This document shows, piece after piece, positions 57,468-64,000 of a DNA stretch of 64,000 nt; position 1 is the first letter of the stretch, and every line of letters starts with the position of its first letter. The translations under genes and the position numbers were made by a program. The DNA is taken from assembly GCF_001905735.1 (NCBI RefSeq), contig NZ_LISW01000005.1:213969-277968 (forward strand). The letters run 5' to 3'. Below the pieces are notes generated by a model. That model was not told where the DNA came from and searched no databases. It saw nothing but the letters and a program-made list of their open reading frames with translations. Source of the DNA: Streptomyces sp. CB01249 (lineage in GTDB: Bacteria > Actinomycetota > Actinomycetes > Streptomycetales > Streptomycetaceae).

Positions 57468-59072
57468 GTGAGTGAAGAGCGGAACGATCCGGAGACCGGG
57501 GCAGCCGAGCCCCGGCGGTCCCGAGCGCTGCGTGCGGCCTGTGCCGCGCTCGGCGGCGTGATCGCCGGGTTCGCCTCCCTGGCCGTCGCCGAGCTGGCGG
57601 CGGCGGTCGTGCGGCCTGAGGCGGGTCCGGTGGCGGCGGTGGGCGGTGCGGTGATCGACCGCACTCCCCCGGCGCTGAAGGACTTCGCCGTACGGAACTT
57701 CGGGACCAACGACAAGCTGGTCCTGGAGCTCGGGATCCTGGCGATCCTGGCGCTGTTCGCGGTGGCGGTCGGGCTGCTGACGCTCCGCCACCGGATCGCC
57801 GGGTCGGCGGCCGTGCTGGTCTTCGGCGCGGTCGGGGCGACGGCGGCGGTCGGGCGTCCGGAGGGCCGGGTGTCGGACGCGCTGCCGTCGGTGGTGGGCG
57901 CGCTGGCGGGTGCCGGGGTGCTGTATCTGCTGTCCGGGCGGCTGGTCGCGCCCCGGCCCGCCGGGGAGCGGGCCACCGGGGGCTTCGACCGGCGCGGATT
58001 CGTCGTCGCGGCGGGTGTCGCGGCGGTGGCCTCCGCCGGGGCGGGGCTGCTGGGGCGGCGTCTCACCTCGGCCGTGCAGGCCGGGGCGGAGGCGTCCCGG
58101 CGCGATCTGAAGCTCCCCGCGCCCGCCTCGCCCGCCCCCGCCGTACCGGCCGGTGCGGAGCTGGAGGTCCGGGGGCTGAGCCCGTTCGTCACGCCCAACA
58201 AGGACTTCTACCGCGTCGACACGGCCCTGGTCGTGCCGAGGGTGGACGCCGGGGAGTGGCGGCTGCGGATCCACGGCAAGGGCGTGACCCGTCCGGTGAC
58301 GCTCGGCTTCCAGGACCTGCTGCGACGGAAGGCCGTGGAGCGCGACATCACGCTGACCTGCGTCTCGAACGAGGTGGGCGGGCCGTACGTCGGCAACGCC
58401 CGGTGGCTCGGCGTGCGCCTGGCCGACCTGCTGCGCGAGGCGGGGGTGCGGCCCCCGTCCGAGGGCGGCCGGGCCGACCAGCTCGTGGCGCGTTCGGTGG
58501 ACGGCATGACGATCGGCACCCCGGTCGAGGACGTCATGGACGGCCGCGACGCCCTGCTCGCCTTCGGCATGAACGGGGAGCCGCTGCCCTTCGAGCACGG
58601 CTTCCCGGTCCGGATGGTCGTCCCCGGCCTGTACGGATATGTGTCGGCCTGCAAGTGGATCAAGGACATCGAGCTGACCACCTTCGACGCGTACGACGCG
58701 TACTGGGTGAAGCGGTCCTGGTCCCGGCGGGCGCCCATCAAGACCCAGGCCCGCATCGACACCCCGCGCCCCTTCGCGTCCCCGAAGGCGGGCACGGTGG
58801 CGGTCGCCGGGGTCGCCTGGGCCCAGCACCGCGGGATCACCCGGGTCGAGGTACGGGTGGACGAGGGCCCCTGGCACCCGGCGCGGCTCGCGGCACCGGC
58901 CGGCCGGGACATCTGGCGCCAGTGGGTGTGGGAGTGGCCGGCCACCCCGGGCAGCCACACCCTGGAGGTCCGCGCGACCGACGGGACCGGCGCCGTCCAG
59001 ACCGCCCGGCGCGCCGGCACCGTGCCGGACGGCGCGACGGGCCGGCACTCGGTGGTGGTCGACGTGACCTGA
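57468..59072 (+). CDS. Membrane molybdopterin-dependent oxidoreductase (sulfite oxidase fold)
   Basis: A 534-residue protein. The N-terminal part has about four TM helices (LRAACAALGGVIAGFASLAV; LGILAILALFAVAVGLL; ALAGAGVLYLLSG; GFVVAAGVAAVASAGAG). After residue about 225 comes the sulfite-oxidase-like Mo domain, with the molybdenum-ligand Cys in ITLTCVSNEVGGPYVG, and a C-terminal Mo-co dimerisation domain (Ig-like, RVEVRVDEGPWHPARL). It is homologous in architecture to M. tuberculosis Rv0218. The natural substrate is unknown; methionine-sulfoxide-type repair or sulfite oxidation at the cell surface is plausible. The GTG is immediately behind the SigK-type promoter. Confidence 0.9.
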   Translation: MSEERNDPETGAAEPRRSRALRAACAALGGVIAGFASLAVAELAAAVVRPEAGPVAAVGGAVIDRTPPALKDFAVRNFGTNDKLVLELGILAILALFAVAVGLLTLRHRIAGSAAVLVFGAVGATAAVGRPEGRVSDALPSVVGALAGAGVLYLLSGRLVAPRPAGERATGGFDRRGFVVAAGVAAVASAGAGLLGRRLTSAVQAGAEASRRDLKLPAPASPAPAVPAGAELEVRGLSPFVTPNKDFYRVDTALVVPRVDAGEWRLRIHGKGVTRPVTLGFQDLLRRKAVERDITLTCVSNEVGGPYVGNARWLGVRLADLLREAGVRPPSEGGRADQLVARSVDGMTIGTPVEDVMDGRDALLAFGMNGEPLPFEHGFPVRMVVPGLYGYVSACKWIKDIELTTFDAYDAYWVKRSWSRRAPIKTQARIDTPRPFASPKAGTVAVAGVAWAQHRGITRVEVRVDEGPWHPARLAAPAGRDIWRQWVWEWPATPGSHTLEVRATDGTGAVQTARRAGTVPDGATGRHSVVVDVT

Positions 59073-59182
59073 TCCCCGCGGGCCCGCCGCCTCCCCCACG
59101 CCGTGCGCAGGTCCGCCCGGGCTTCGCGCACCCCCAGTCAACTACCGTACGCAATCAATCGGTTACTCAACAGGAGAACACC

Positions 59183-59830
59183 ATGAAGGTCATCCACGCC
59201 CGCCGCGCCGCCCTCGCCCTCACCGCGGCGGCGATCCTGCCGCTGGCCCTGACGGCCTGCTCCAGCGACTCCAAGGACAGCGCGTCCGGATCGAGCGCCA
59301 GCTCCGCGAAGGCGCCCGCCTCGCCGTCCGCCGAGAAGTCCATGGACCCGGACAAGCCCTTCGGCCCGGCCTGCGCCTCGGTCCCGAAGAGCGGCGCGGG
59401 CTCCTTCAACGGCATGGCGAAGGACCCGGTGGCCACGGCGGCCTCGCACAACCCGGCCCTGTCCACCCTGGTCACCGCGGTCAAGAAGGCCGGTCTGGTC
59501 GACACCCTGAACAACGCCCAGAACATCACCGTGTTCGCCCCGACCAACGACGCCTTCGCCAAGGTCCCGAAGGCCGACCTCGACAAGCTCCTCGCCGACA
59601 AGGCCGCGCTCACCAAGGTCCTCACGTACCACGTGGTGGGCCAGAAGCTGACGCCGCAGCAGCTGGAGAAGGGCTCCTTCGAGACGCTGGAGAAGGGCGA
59701 GCTGACGACCTCGGGCTCGGACATGACGTACACCGTGAACGACTCGTCGAAGGTCGTCTGCGGCAACGTCCCCACGGCCAACGCCACGGTCTACATCGTG
59801 GACACGGTCCTGATGCCGCCCGCCGCCTGA
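59183..59830 (+). CDS. Fasciclin-domain lipoprotein (MPT70/MPT83-like)
   Basis: A 215-residue exported lipoprotein. The signal peptide ends in a lipobox (LALTACSS), a Ser/Ala-rich linker follows, and residues about 75-213 form one FAS1 domain (LSTLVTAVKKAGLVDTLNN, ITVFAPTNDAF, VLTYHVVGQKLT, VYIVDTVLMPP). CAGGAGA precedes the ATG. M. tuberculosis MPT83/MPT70, the major SigK-controlled proteins, have the same layout. No SigK-type promoter is visible in the 110-base gap, so it may be transcribed from the molybdoenzyme promoter. Confidence 0.93.
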   Translation: MKVIHARRAALALTAAAILPLALTACSSDSKDSASGSSASSAKAPASPSAEKSMDPDKPFGPACASVPKSGAGSFNGMAKDPVATAASHNPALSTLVTAVKKAGLVDTLNNAQNITVFAPTNDAFAKVPKADLDKLLADKAALTKVLTYHVVGQKLTPQQLEKGSFETLEKGELTTSGSDMTYTVNDSSKVVCGNVPTANATVYIVDTVLMPPAA

Positions 59831-59838
59831 TCACATCC

Positions 59839-59867
59839 CCCGCGGTGGGCCACCGGCCCACCGCGGG
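59839..59867 (+). terminator. Terminator after fasciclin gene
   Basis: A 13-bp perfect stem, CCCGCGGTGGGCC (59839-59851) with GGCCCACCGCGGG (59855-59867), loop ACC, begins 9 bases past the stop codon. Confidence 0.88.
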
Positions 59868-59908
59868 CCCCGGGCGGGCCGGTGCGGATCCTGCGGAATC
59901 CCGTCGCC

Positions 59909-59938
59909 TTGAACCTACACATAAGCGACGGATAAGAG
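59909..59938 (+). promoter_or_regulatory. Possible promoter of SPW gene
   Basis: TTGAAC (59909-59914), 18 bases, TAAGAG (59933-59938), 75 bases before the SPW gene start. The -35 is good and the -10 weak. Confidence 0.4.
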
Positions 59939-60012
59939 CAGAATGGACAGTGCGGGCCACTTCCCGCGTGTGGCGGTGACCGGGTCCGCATGATCCGAAG
60001 GGGACGAAACTC

Positions 60013-60459
60013 ATGTCAAACGTCTCGCACGTCGGCCACGACATGGCCGGACACCCCGATGTATCGGAAATGAGCGACCGCTACGCCCGTGTGATGGGCG
60101 GCCGCGACGTGGCGCTCGTGGACGCGCCGGTCTTCCTGGTCGGTCTCTACTGCGCCGTCTCCCCGTGGGTGCTGCACTTCACCACCTCGCAGTCCGCCCT
60201 GGTGACGCACAACCTGGTCATGGGCATCGCGATCGCCGTGCTCGGCCTCGGGTTCACGGCGATGCCGCAGCGGATGTACGGCCTGAGCTGGGCCATCTGC
60301 GCCATGGGGGCGTGGATGATCATCTCGCCCTGGGTGGTGGGCAGCAGCCCGGACACCGGCGTCATCCTCAACAACGTCATCATCGGCGGACTGACCGCCC
60401 TGCTCGGACTGGTCTGCGCGGGCGCGTCGATGAAAATGAGCCGAGGCGGCCGGTCCTAG
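60013..60459 (+). CDS. SPW-repeat membrane protein
   Basis: A 148-residue membrane protein with four TM helices and two copies of the SPW motif (YCAVSPWVLHF and MIISPWVVGSS). The family is widespread in actinobacteria with no known function. A soluble N-terminus of about 35 residues (GHDMAGHPDVSEMSDRYARV) precedes it. It is a single gene between two terminators and has no SigK-type promoter. Confidence 0.92.
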   Translation: MSNVSHVGHDMAGHPDVSEMSDRYARVMGGRDVALVDAPVFLVGLYCAVSPWVLHFTTSQSALVTHNLVMGIAIAVLGLGFTAMPQRMYGLSWAICAMGAWMIISPWVVGSSPDTGVILNNVIIGGLTALLGLVCAGASMKMSRGGRS

Positions 60460-60494
60460 CCGGCCCTCCCCCGGAGGAAGGGAAGCCTGTACGA

Positions 60495-60528
60495 AAGCCG
60501 ACCGGACCCGACAGGATCCGGCCGGCTT
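60495..60528. terminator. Bidirectional terminator
   Basis: AAGCCG (60495-60500) pairs with CGGCTT (60523-60528), and CCGGA (60502-60506) with TCCGG (60517-60521), a bulged hairpin between the convergent SPW and helY genes. Confidence 0.75.
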
Positions 60529-60537
60529 CCGCGTGTC

Positions 60538-63372
60538 TCAGCCCAGCGAGCTGTACGCGACGACGCCCCGCAGCACCTCTTCGACCGCCTTGCGGGCGCT
60601 CCGGGCCACCGTGCTGTTCTCGCGCGGCGCGGCGGCGGCCACCTGGCCCAGCACGTCGATGACCTGCTTGCACCAGCGCACGAAGTCGCCCGCCGGCATG
60701 TCCGCCTCGCGCAGCACCTCGTCCAGCGAGCGGCCGGACGCCCACATGTACACCGCCCAGGCGAAGCCGAGATCGGGCTCGCGCTGGCCGACCCCCTCCG
60801 CCTGGTTGATCTTGAAGTCCTCCTCCAGGGAGTCGAGCCGCCCCCAGATGCGGACCATCTCGCCCAGCGCGGTCCTCGCGGGCCCCGACGGCAGCTTCGG
60901 CGCCACCGCGTCGTCGGCCTGCCGCGCCTCGTACACCAGGGCGGAGACGCACGCCGCGAGCTCCGCCGCGTTCAGCCCCTCCCAGACGCCGGCGCGCAGG
61001 CACTCGCTCGCCAGCAGGTCCAGCTCGCCGTAGAGCCGGGCCAGCCGCTTCCCGTGCTCGGTGACCTCGCTGCCGCGCAGGTAGTCCAGCTCGGTGAGCA
61101 GGGCGACGATCCGGTCGAAGGTGCGGGCGATGGTGTTGGTGCGCCCCTCGATGCGGCGCTCCAGCTGCCGGGTGTCGCGCTGGAGCCGGTGGTAGCGCTC
61201 GGCCCAGCGGGCGTGGTCCTCGCGCTCGTCGCACCCGTGGCAGGGGTGGGCGCGCAGCTCGGCCCGCAGGCGCGCGATCTCGCGGTCGTCGGCGGCGGGG
61301 GCGCGCCCCTTGCGGTGCCGGTCCGGGACGATGTGCCCGGCCTTGGTACGCAGCGCGGAGGCCAGGTCCCGGCGCGACTGCGGCGAGCGCGGGTTGAACG
61401 ACTTCGGCACCCGCATCCGCTCCACGGCCTCCACCGGCACCGGGAAGTCGATCGAGGCGAGCCGCTTCACCTGCCGCTCGGCGGTCAGCACCAGCGGGCG
61501 GGGCCCGTCGTGGTACTCCATGCCGCGGTGCCCGTGCCCGTTGGTACGCCCGGCAGCGAGCCCGGGGTCGAGGACGAGCGCGAGGCCGGCGAACTTGCCG
61601 GTCGGCACATGGATGACATCGCCGGGCTTCAGCTTCTCCAGGGACGCGGCGGCGGCGGCCCGCCGCTGCGAGGCGCCCTGCTTGGCCAGCTCCGTCTCCC
61701 GGTCCTTGAGGTCGCGGCGCAGCCGCGCGTACTCCTCGAAGTCACCGAGATGGCAGGTCATCCCCTCGCGATAGCCCTCCAGGCCCTCCTCGTTGCGCTG
61801 GACCTGGCGGGAGATCCCGACCACCGACCGGTCCGCCTGGAACTGCGCGAAGGAGGTCTCCAGGAGCTCGCGCGAGCGGTGCCGCCCGAACTGGTGGACC
61901 AGATTCACGGCCATGTTGTACGAGGGTCGGAAGCTGGAGCGCAGCGGATACGTGCGGGTGCCGGCGAGTCCGGCGAGGGCGCCCGGGTCCATGCCGCGCT
62001 GCCAGAGCACCACGGCGTGGCCCTCGACGTCGATCCCGCGCCGCCCGGCCCGGCCGGTGAGCTGGGTGTACTCGCCGGGGGTGATGTCGGCGTGCTGCTC
62101 GCCGTTCCACTTGACGAGCTTCTCCAGGACCACCGAGCGGGCGGGCATGTTGATGCCGAGGGCCAGCGTCTCCGTCGCGAAGACCGCCTTGACGAGGCCC
62201 CGGACGAACAGCTCCTCGACGATCTCCTTGAACCGCGGGAGCATCCCGGCGTGGTGCGCGGCGATGCCCCGCTCCAGGCCCTCCAGCCACTCGTAGTAGC
62301 CCAGGACGTGCAGATCCTCGGACGGGATGGACGCCGTCCGCTCCTCCACGATCTCCCGCACGAGGCGCCGCTTGTCCTCGTCGTTGAGCCGGAGCCCGGC
62401 GTGCAGGCACTGCTGGACGGCGGCCTCGCAGGCGGCCCGGCTGAAGATGAACGTGATCGCGGGGAGCAGCCCCTCGGCGTCCAGCCGGTCGATGACCTCG
62501 GGGCGCGAGGGCGTCCAGATCCGGCTGCGCTGACGCCGCTCGCGCTCGCGGTCGGCCTCGCGGACCATCTTGCCGCGGCGGCGTTCGCGGGGGTTGTACC
62601 CGCGCTGGTTCTCCATGCGGGCGAGGCGGACGAGGTCGGGGTTGACCTCGCGGCGGCCGGTGCCGCGGCCTCCGTGGTCGGTCTCCTCCTCGAAGAGGTC
62701 GTACATCCGCCGCCCGGCCAGCACGTGCTGCCACAGCGGGACGGGCCGCTGCTCGGAGACGATCACCTCGGTGTCGCCGCGCACGGTGTCCAGCCAGTCG
62801 CCGAACTCCTCCGCGTTGGACACGGTCGCCGAGAGGGAGACCAGGGTGACCGACTCGGGGAGGTGGATGATCACCTCTTCCCAGACGGCGCCCCGGAAGC
62901 GGTCGGAGAGGTAGTGCACCTCGTCCATGACCACGTGTCCGAGGCCGTTCAGCGCCTGGGAGCCCGCGTACAGCATGTTCCGCAGGACCTCGGTGGTCAT
63001 GACGACGACCGGGGCGTCCGCGTTGACACTGTTGTCACCGGTGAGCAGGCCGACCTTGTCGGAGCCGTAGCGCCGGACCAGGTCGGCGAACTTCTGGTTC
63101 GACAGGGCCTTGATCGGCGTGGTGTAGAAGCACTTGCGGCCCTGCTCCAGGGCGAGGTGCACGGCGAACTCGCCGACGATCGTCTTGCCCGAGCCGGTGG
63201 GGGCGGCGACGAGCACGCCCTTCCCGGCCTCCAGCGCCTTGCACGCCTCGATCTGGTACGGGTCGAGATCGAAGTCGTACATCTCGCGGAACGGCCCGAG
63301 AGCGGTCGCCTGCTCGGCCGCCCGGAGCCGGGAAGCCTGGTAGCGCTCAGCTGGTGAGAGGTCGTCTGTCAT
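60538..63372 (-). CDS. helY: HelY-like Ski2/Mtr4-type DExH RNA helicase
   Basis: A 944-residue ATP-dependent helicase of the Ski2/Mtr4 superfamily. Walker A is AAPTGSGKT, the DExH box is DEVHY, TTPIKALSNQKF and SLSATVSNAEEFGDWL follow, and motif VI is QLTGRAGRRG. After the core come a Mtr4-type insertion/coiled coil region and a C-terminal DSHCT-like helical domain (LVYEARQ, RIWGRLDSLEEDFKINQAEG). It unwinds structured RNA in decay or ribosome maturation. ATG 63372 follows the family start; it is transcribed alone or with the downstream gene outside view. A C-x2-C motif (HPCHGCDER) is notable. Confidence 0.95.
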   Translation of the reverse strand: MTDDLSPAERYQASRLRAAEQATALGPFREMYDFDLDPYQIEACKALEAGKGVLVAAPTGSGKTIVGEFAVHLALEQGRKCFYTTPIKALSNQKFADLVRRYGSDKVGLLTGDNSVNADAPVVVMTTEVLRNMLYAGSQALNGLGHVVMDEVHYLSDRFRGAVWEEVIIHLPESVTLVSLSATVSNAEEFGDWLDTVRGDTEVIVSEQRPVPLWQHVLAGRRMYDLFEEETDHGGRGTGRREVNPDLVRLARMENQRGYNPRERRRGKMVREADRERERRQRSRIWTPSRPEVIDRLDAEGLLPAITFIFSRAACEAAVQQCLHAGLRLNDEDKRRLVREIVEERTASIPSEDLHVLGYYEWLEGLERGIAAHHAGMLPRFKEIVEELFVRGLVKAVFATETLALGINMPARSVVLEKLVKWNGEQHADITPGEYTQLTGRAGRRGIDVEGHAVVLWQRGMDPGALAGLAGTRTYPLRSSFRPSYNMAVNLVHQFGRHRSRELLETSFAQFQADRSVVGISRQVQRNEEGLEGYREGMTCHLGDFEEYARLRRDLKDRETELAKQGASQRRAAAAASLEKLKPGDVIHVPTGKFAGLALVLDPGLAAGRTNGHGHRGMEYHDGPRPLVLTAERQVKRLASIDFPVPVEAVERMRVPKSFNPRSPQSRRDLASALRTKAGHIVPDRHRKGRAPAADDREIARLRAELRAHPCHGCDEREDHARWAERYHRLQRDTRQLERRIEGRTNTIARTFDRIVALLTELDYLRGSEVTEHGKRLARLYGELDLLASECLRAGVWEGLNAAELAACVSALVYEARQADDAVAPKLPSGPARTALGEMVRIWGRLDSLEEDFKINQAEGVGQREPDLGFAWAVYMWASGRSLDEVLREADMPAGDFVRWCKQVIDVLGQVAAAAPRENSTVARSARKAVEEVLRGVVAYSSLG

Positions 63373-63416
63373 CTTGCTGTCGAGCCTACCCGCCGCCTCC
63401 GACAGTGACGCGATCT

Positions 63417-64000
63417 TTAATCGCCCATGGTCCGGGCTCCGAGAACCCGTACCGCCTTCGGCACACAGGTGGCGGTCAGCGGGAGCGCGCCGAGCGGTTC
63501 GCCGTCCGCGTAGGCGGTGACGCCGACGGCTTCGAGGGTGACCGACGAGGCCCGGTGCACGGTGACGACGGGGTGGCTGAGGTGCGTTCCCTTGTACACC
63601 CGGGGAAAGACCTTGAGCAGGGTCGTACGGCTGCACTCGCCGACCACCGTGATGTCGAAGAGCCCGTCACCCATGTCCGCGTCGGCGCACATCCGCATGC
63701 CGCCGCCGTACGAGGTGCCGTTGCCCACCGCGACGAGCGTCGCCCGAAGCTCCCGGGACGGCCCCCCGTCGAGCGTCATGCGGTACGTGACCGGCTTGAA
63801 GGCGGCCAGCTCGGCGAGGATCGCCAGGTCGTACTTGAAGCGGCCGCCCCAGCGCATCCGGTTGCCCCGGTCGTTGACCCGGGAGTCGAAGCCGGAGGCG
63901 AGCACGGAGCCGAACCAGCGCTCCCCGGCCCGGCCGAGGTCGATCTCGCGCACCGGCGCCCGGCCCTTGAGCGCATCGGCGGCGAGCCGGCCCGACGCCT
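63417..64000 (-). CDS. Diacylglycerol kinase family protein, partial
   Basis: The C-terminal 194 residues of a lipid kinase of the DagK/YegS/LCB5 family; the 5' end lies beyond base 64000 with the frame open to the edge. Visible landmarks are WFGSVLASGFDSRVNDRGNR, VAVGNGTSYGGGMRMCADAD and LFDITVVGE, all from the C-terminal beta-sandwich. The catalytic GGDGT motif is off the edge. The family phosphorylates diacylglycerol or related lipids. It ends 44 bases before helY starts on the same strand. Confidence 0.88.
   Translation of the reverse strand, partial: ASGRLAADALKGRAPVREIDLGRAGERWFGSVLASGFDSRVNDRGNRMRWGGRFKYDLAILAELAAFKPVTYRMTLDGGPSRELRATLVAVGNGTSYGGGMRMCADADMGDGLFDITVVGECSRTTLLKVFPRVYKGTHLSHPVVTVHRASSVTLEAVGVTAYADGEPLGALPLTATCVPKAVRVLGARTMGD

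Noticed and set aside
59073..59182. A fourth SigK-type promoter before the fasciclin gene
   Set aside because: The spacer has CAATCAATC but no CCAATCC or CGAAT at the right distance, so expression probably comes from the upstream promoter.
1..64000. CRISPR arrays, insertion sequences, prophage or attachment sites
   Set aside because: I saw no regularly spaced repeats, transposase, integrase or tRNA-borne att duplication. Repeats are limited to the OpuA domain duplication and terminators.

Overview
The window is about 72% G+C with strong third-position GC bias, frequent GTG starts, 4-base ATGA/GTGA gene overlaps and long GC-rich hairpin terminators. Gene content and order (pheS-pheT, infC-rpmI-rplT, a glnA4-type ethanolamine cluster, opuA, helY) point to a Streptomyces or close relative, in the conserved chromosomal core. 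I see no prophage, transposase, integrase, CRISPR array, tRNA, rRNA or large biosynthetic gene cluster.

Layout. 0-8 kb: small metabolic and regulatory genes (DUF6193, GlxA-like regulator, a stand-alone GAPDH, secreted FG-GAP protein, DUF5997 with a divergent LysR-type sensor domain, DinB, cyclophilin, a Clp-N/HTH regulator with twin operators). 8-18 kb: MMPL transporter, degenerate histidine phosphatase, MocR/EamA divergent pair, GHL10 glycosidase, 3-hydroxyacyl-CoA dehydrogenase, NUDIX, NsdA-like regulator. 18-26 kb: core translation block pheST, sensor kinase, TrmH, rplT-rpmI-infC; infC appears to start at AUC behind a structured leader. 26-32 kb: aquaporin, SseB-like protein, mycosin-like protease with a coupled membrane protein, PLP enzyme. 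32-38 kb: glnA4-ALDH-SDR operon with a divergent gamma-glutamyl hydrolase, which fits the Streptomyces gamma-glutamylethanolamide route. 38-48 kb: LysR/TDT exporter pair, metal-receptor/XRE-cupin pair, OpuA compatible-solute transporter with two tandem binding domains, exonuclease, iron-box-controlled siderophore-interacting protein. 48-50 kb: ABC exporter, a candidate structured small RNA and a PadR regulator.

50.4-59.8 kb is the most interesting region. An ECF sigma factor (SigK type) and its zinc-motif anti-sigma factor (RskA type) face a five-gene operon in which every junction overlaps by 4 bases: FAD oxidoreductase, DUF1365, two cyclopropane-fatty-acid-synthase-like methyltransferases, DUF1295. 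Divergent from that operon are a membrane molybdopterin oxidoreductase and a fasciclin lipoprotein. The same promoter, CCAATCC-N15-(C/A)CGAAT, occurs three times with identical spacing: before sigK, before the lipid operon and before the molybdoenzyme. This is close to the promoter described for Mycobacterium tuberculosis SigK, and the genes match that regulon (Rv0444c-Rv0449c, the MPT70/83 fasciclin proteins, Rv0218). The two Cys residues of the redox disulfide reported in mycobacterial SigK also appear conserved with the same spacing. I read the region as a compact, redox-responsive envelope and fatty-acid modification regulon.

The window ends with an SPW-repeat membrane protein, the HelY-type helicase and the 3' part of a diacylglycerol-kinase-family gene that runs off the right edge. 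Start codons were chosen from ribosome-binding sites, overlaps and family lengths. Gene symbols are given only where family and context agree.
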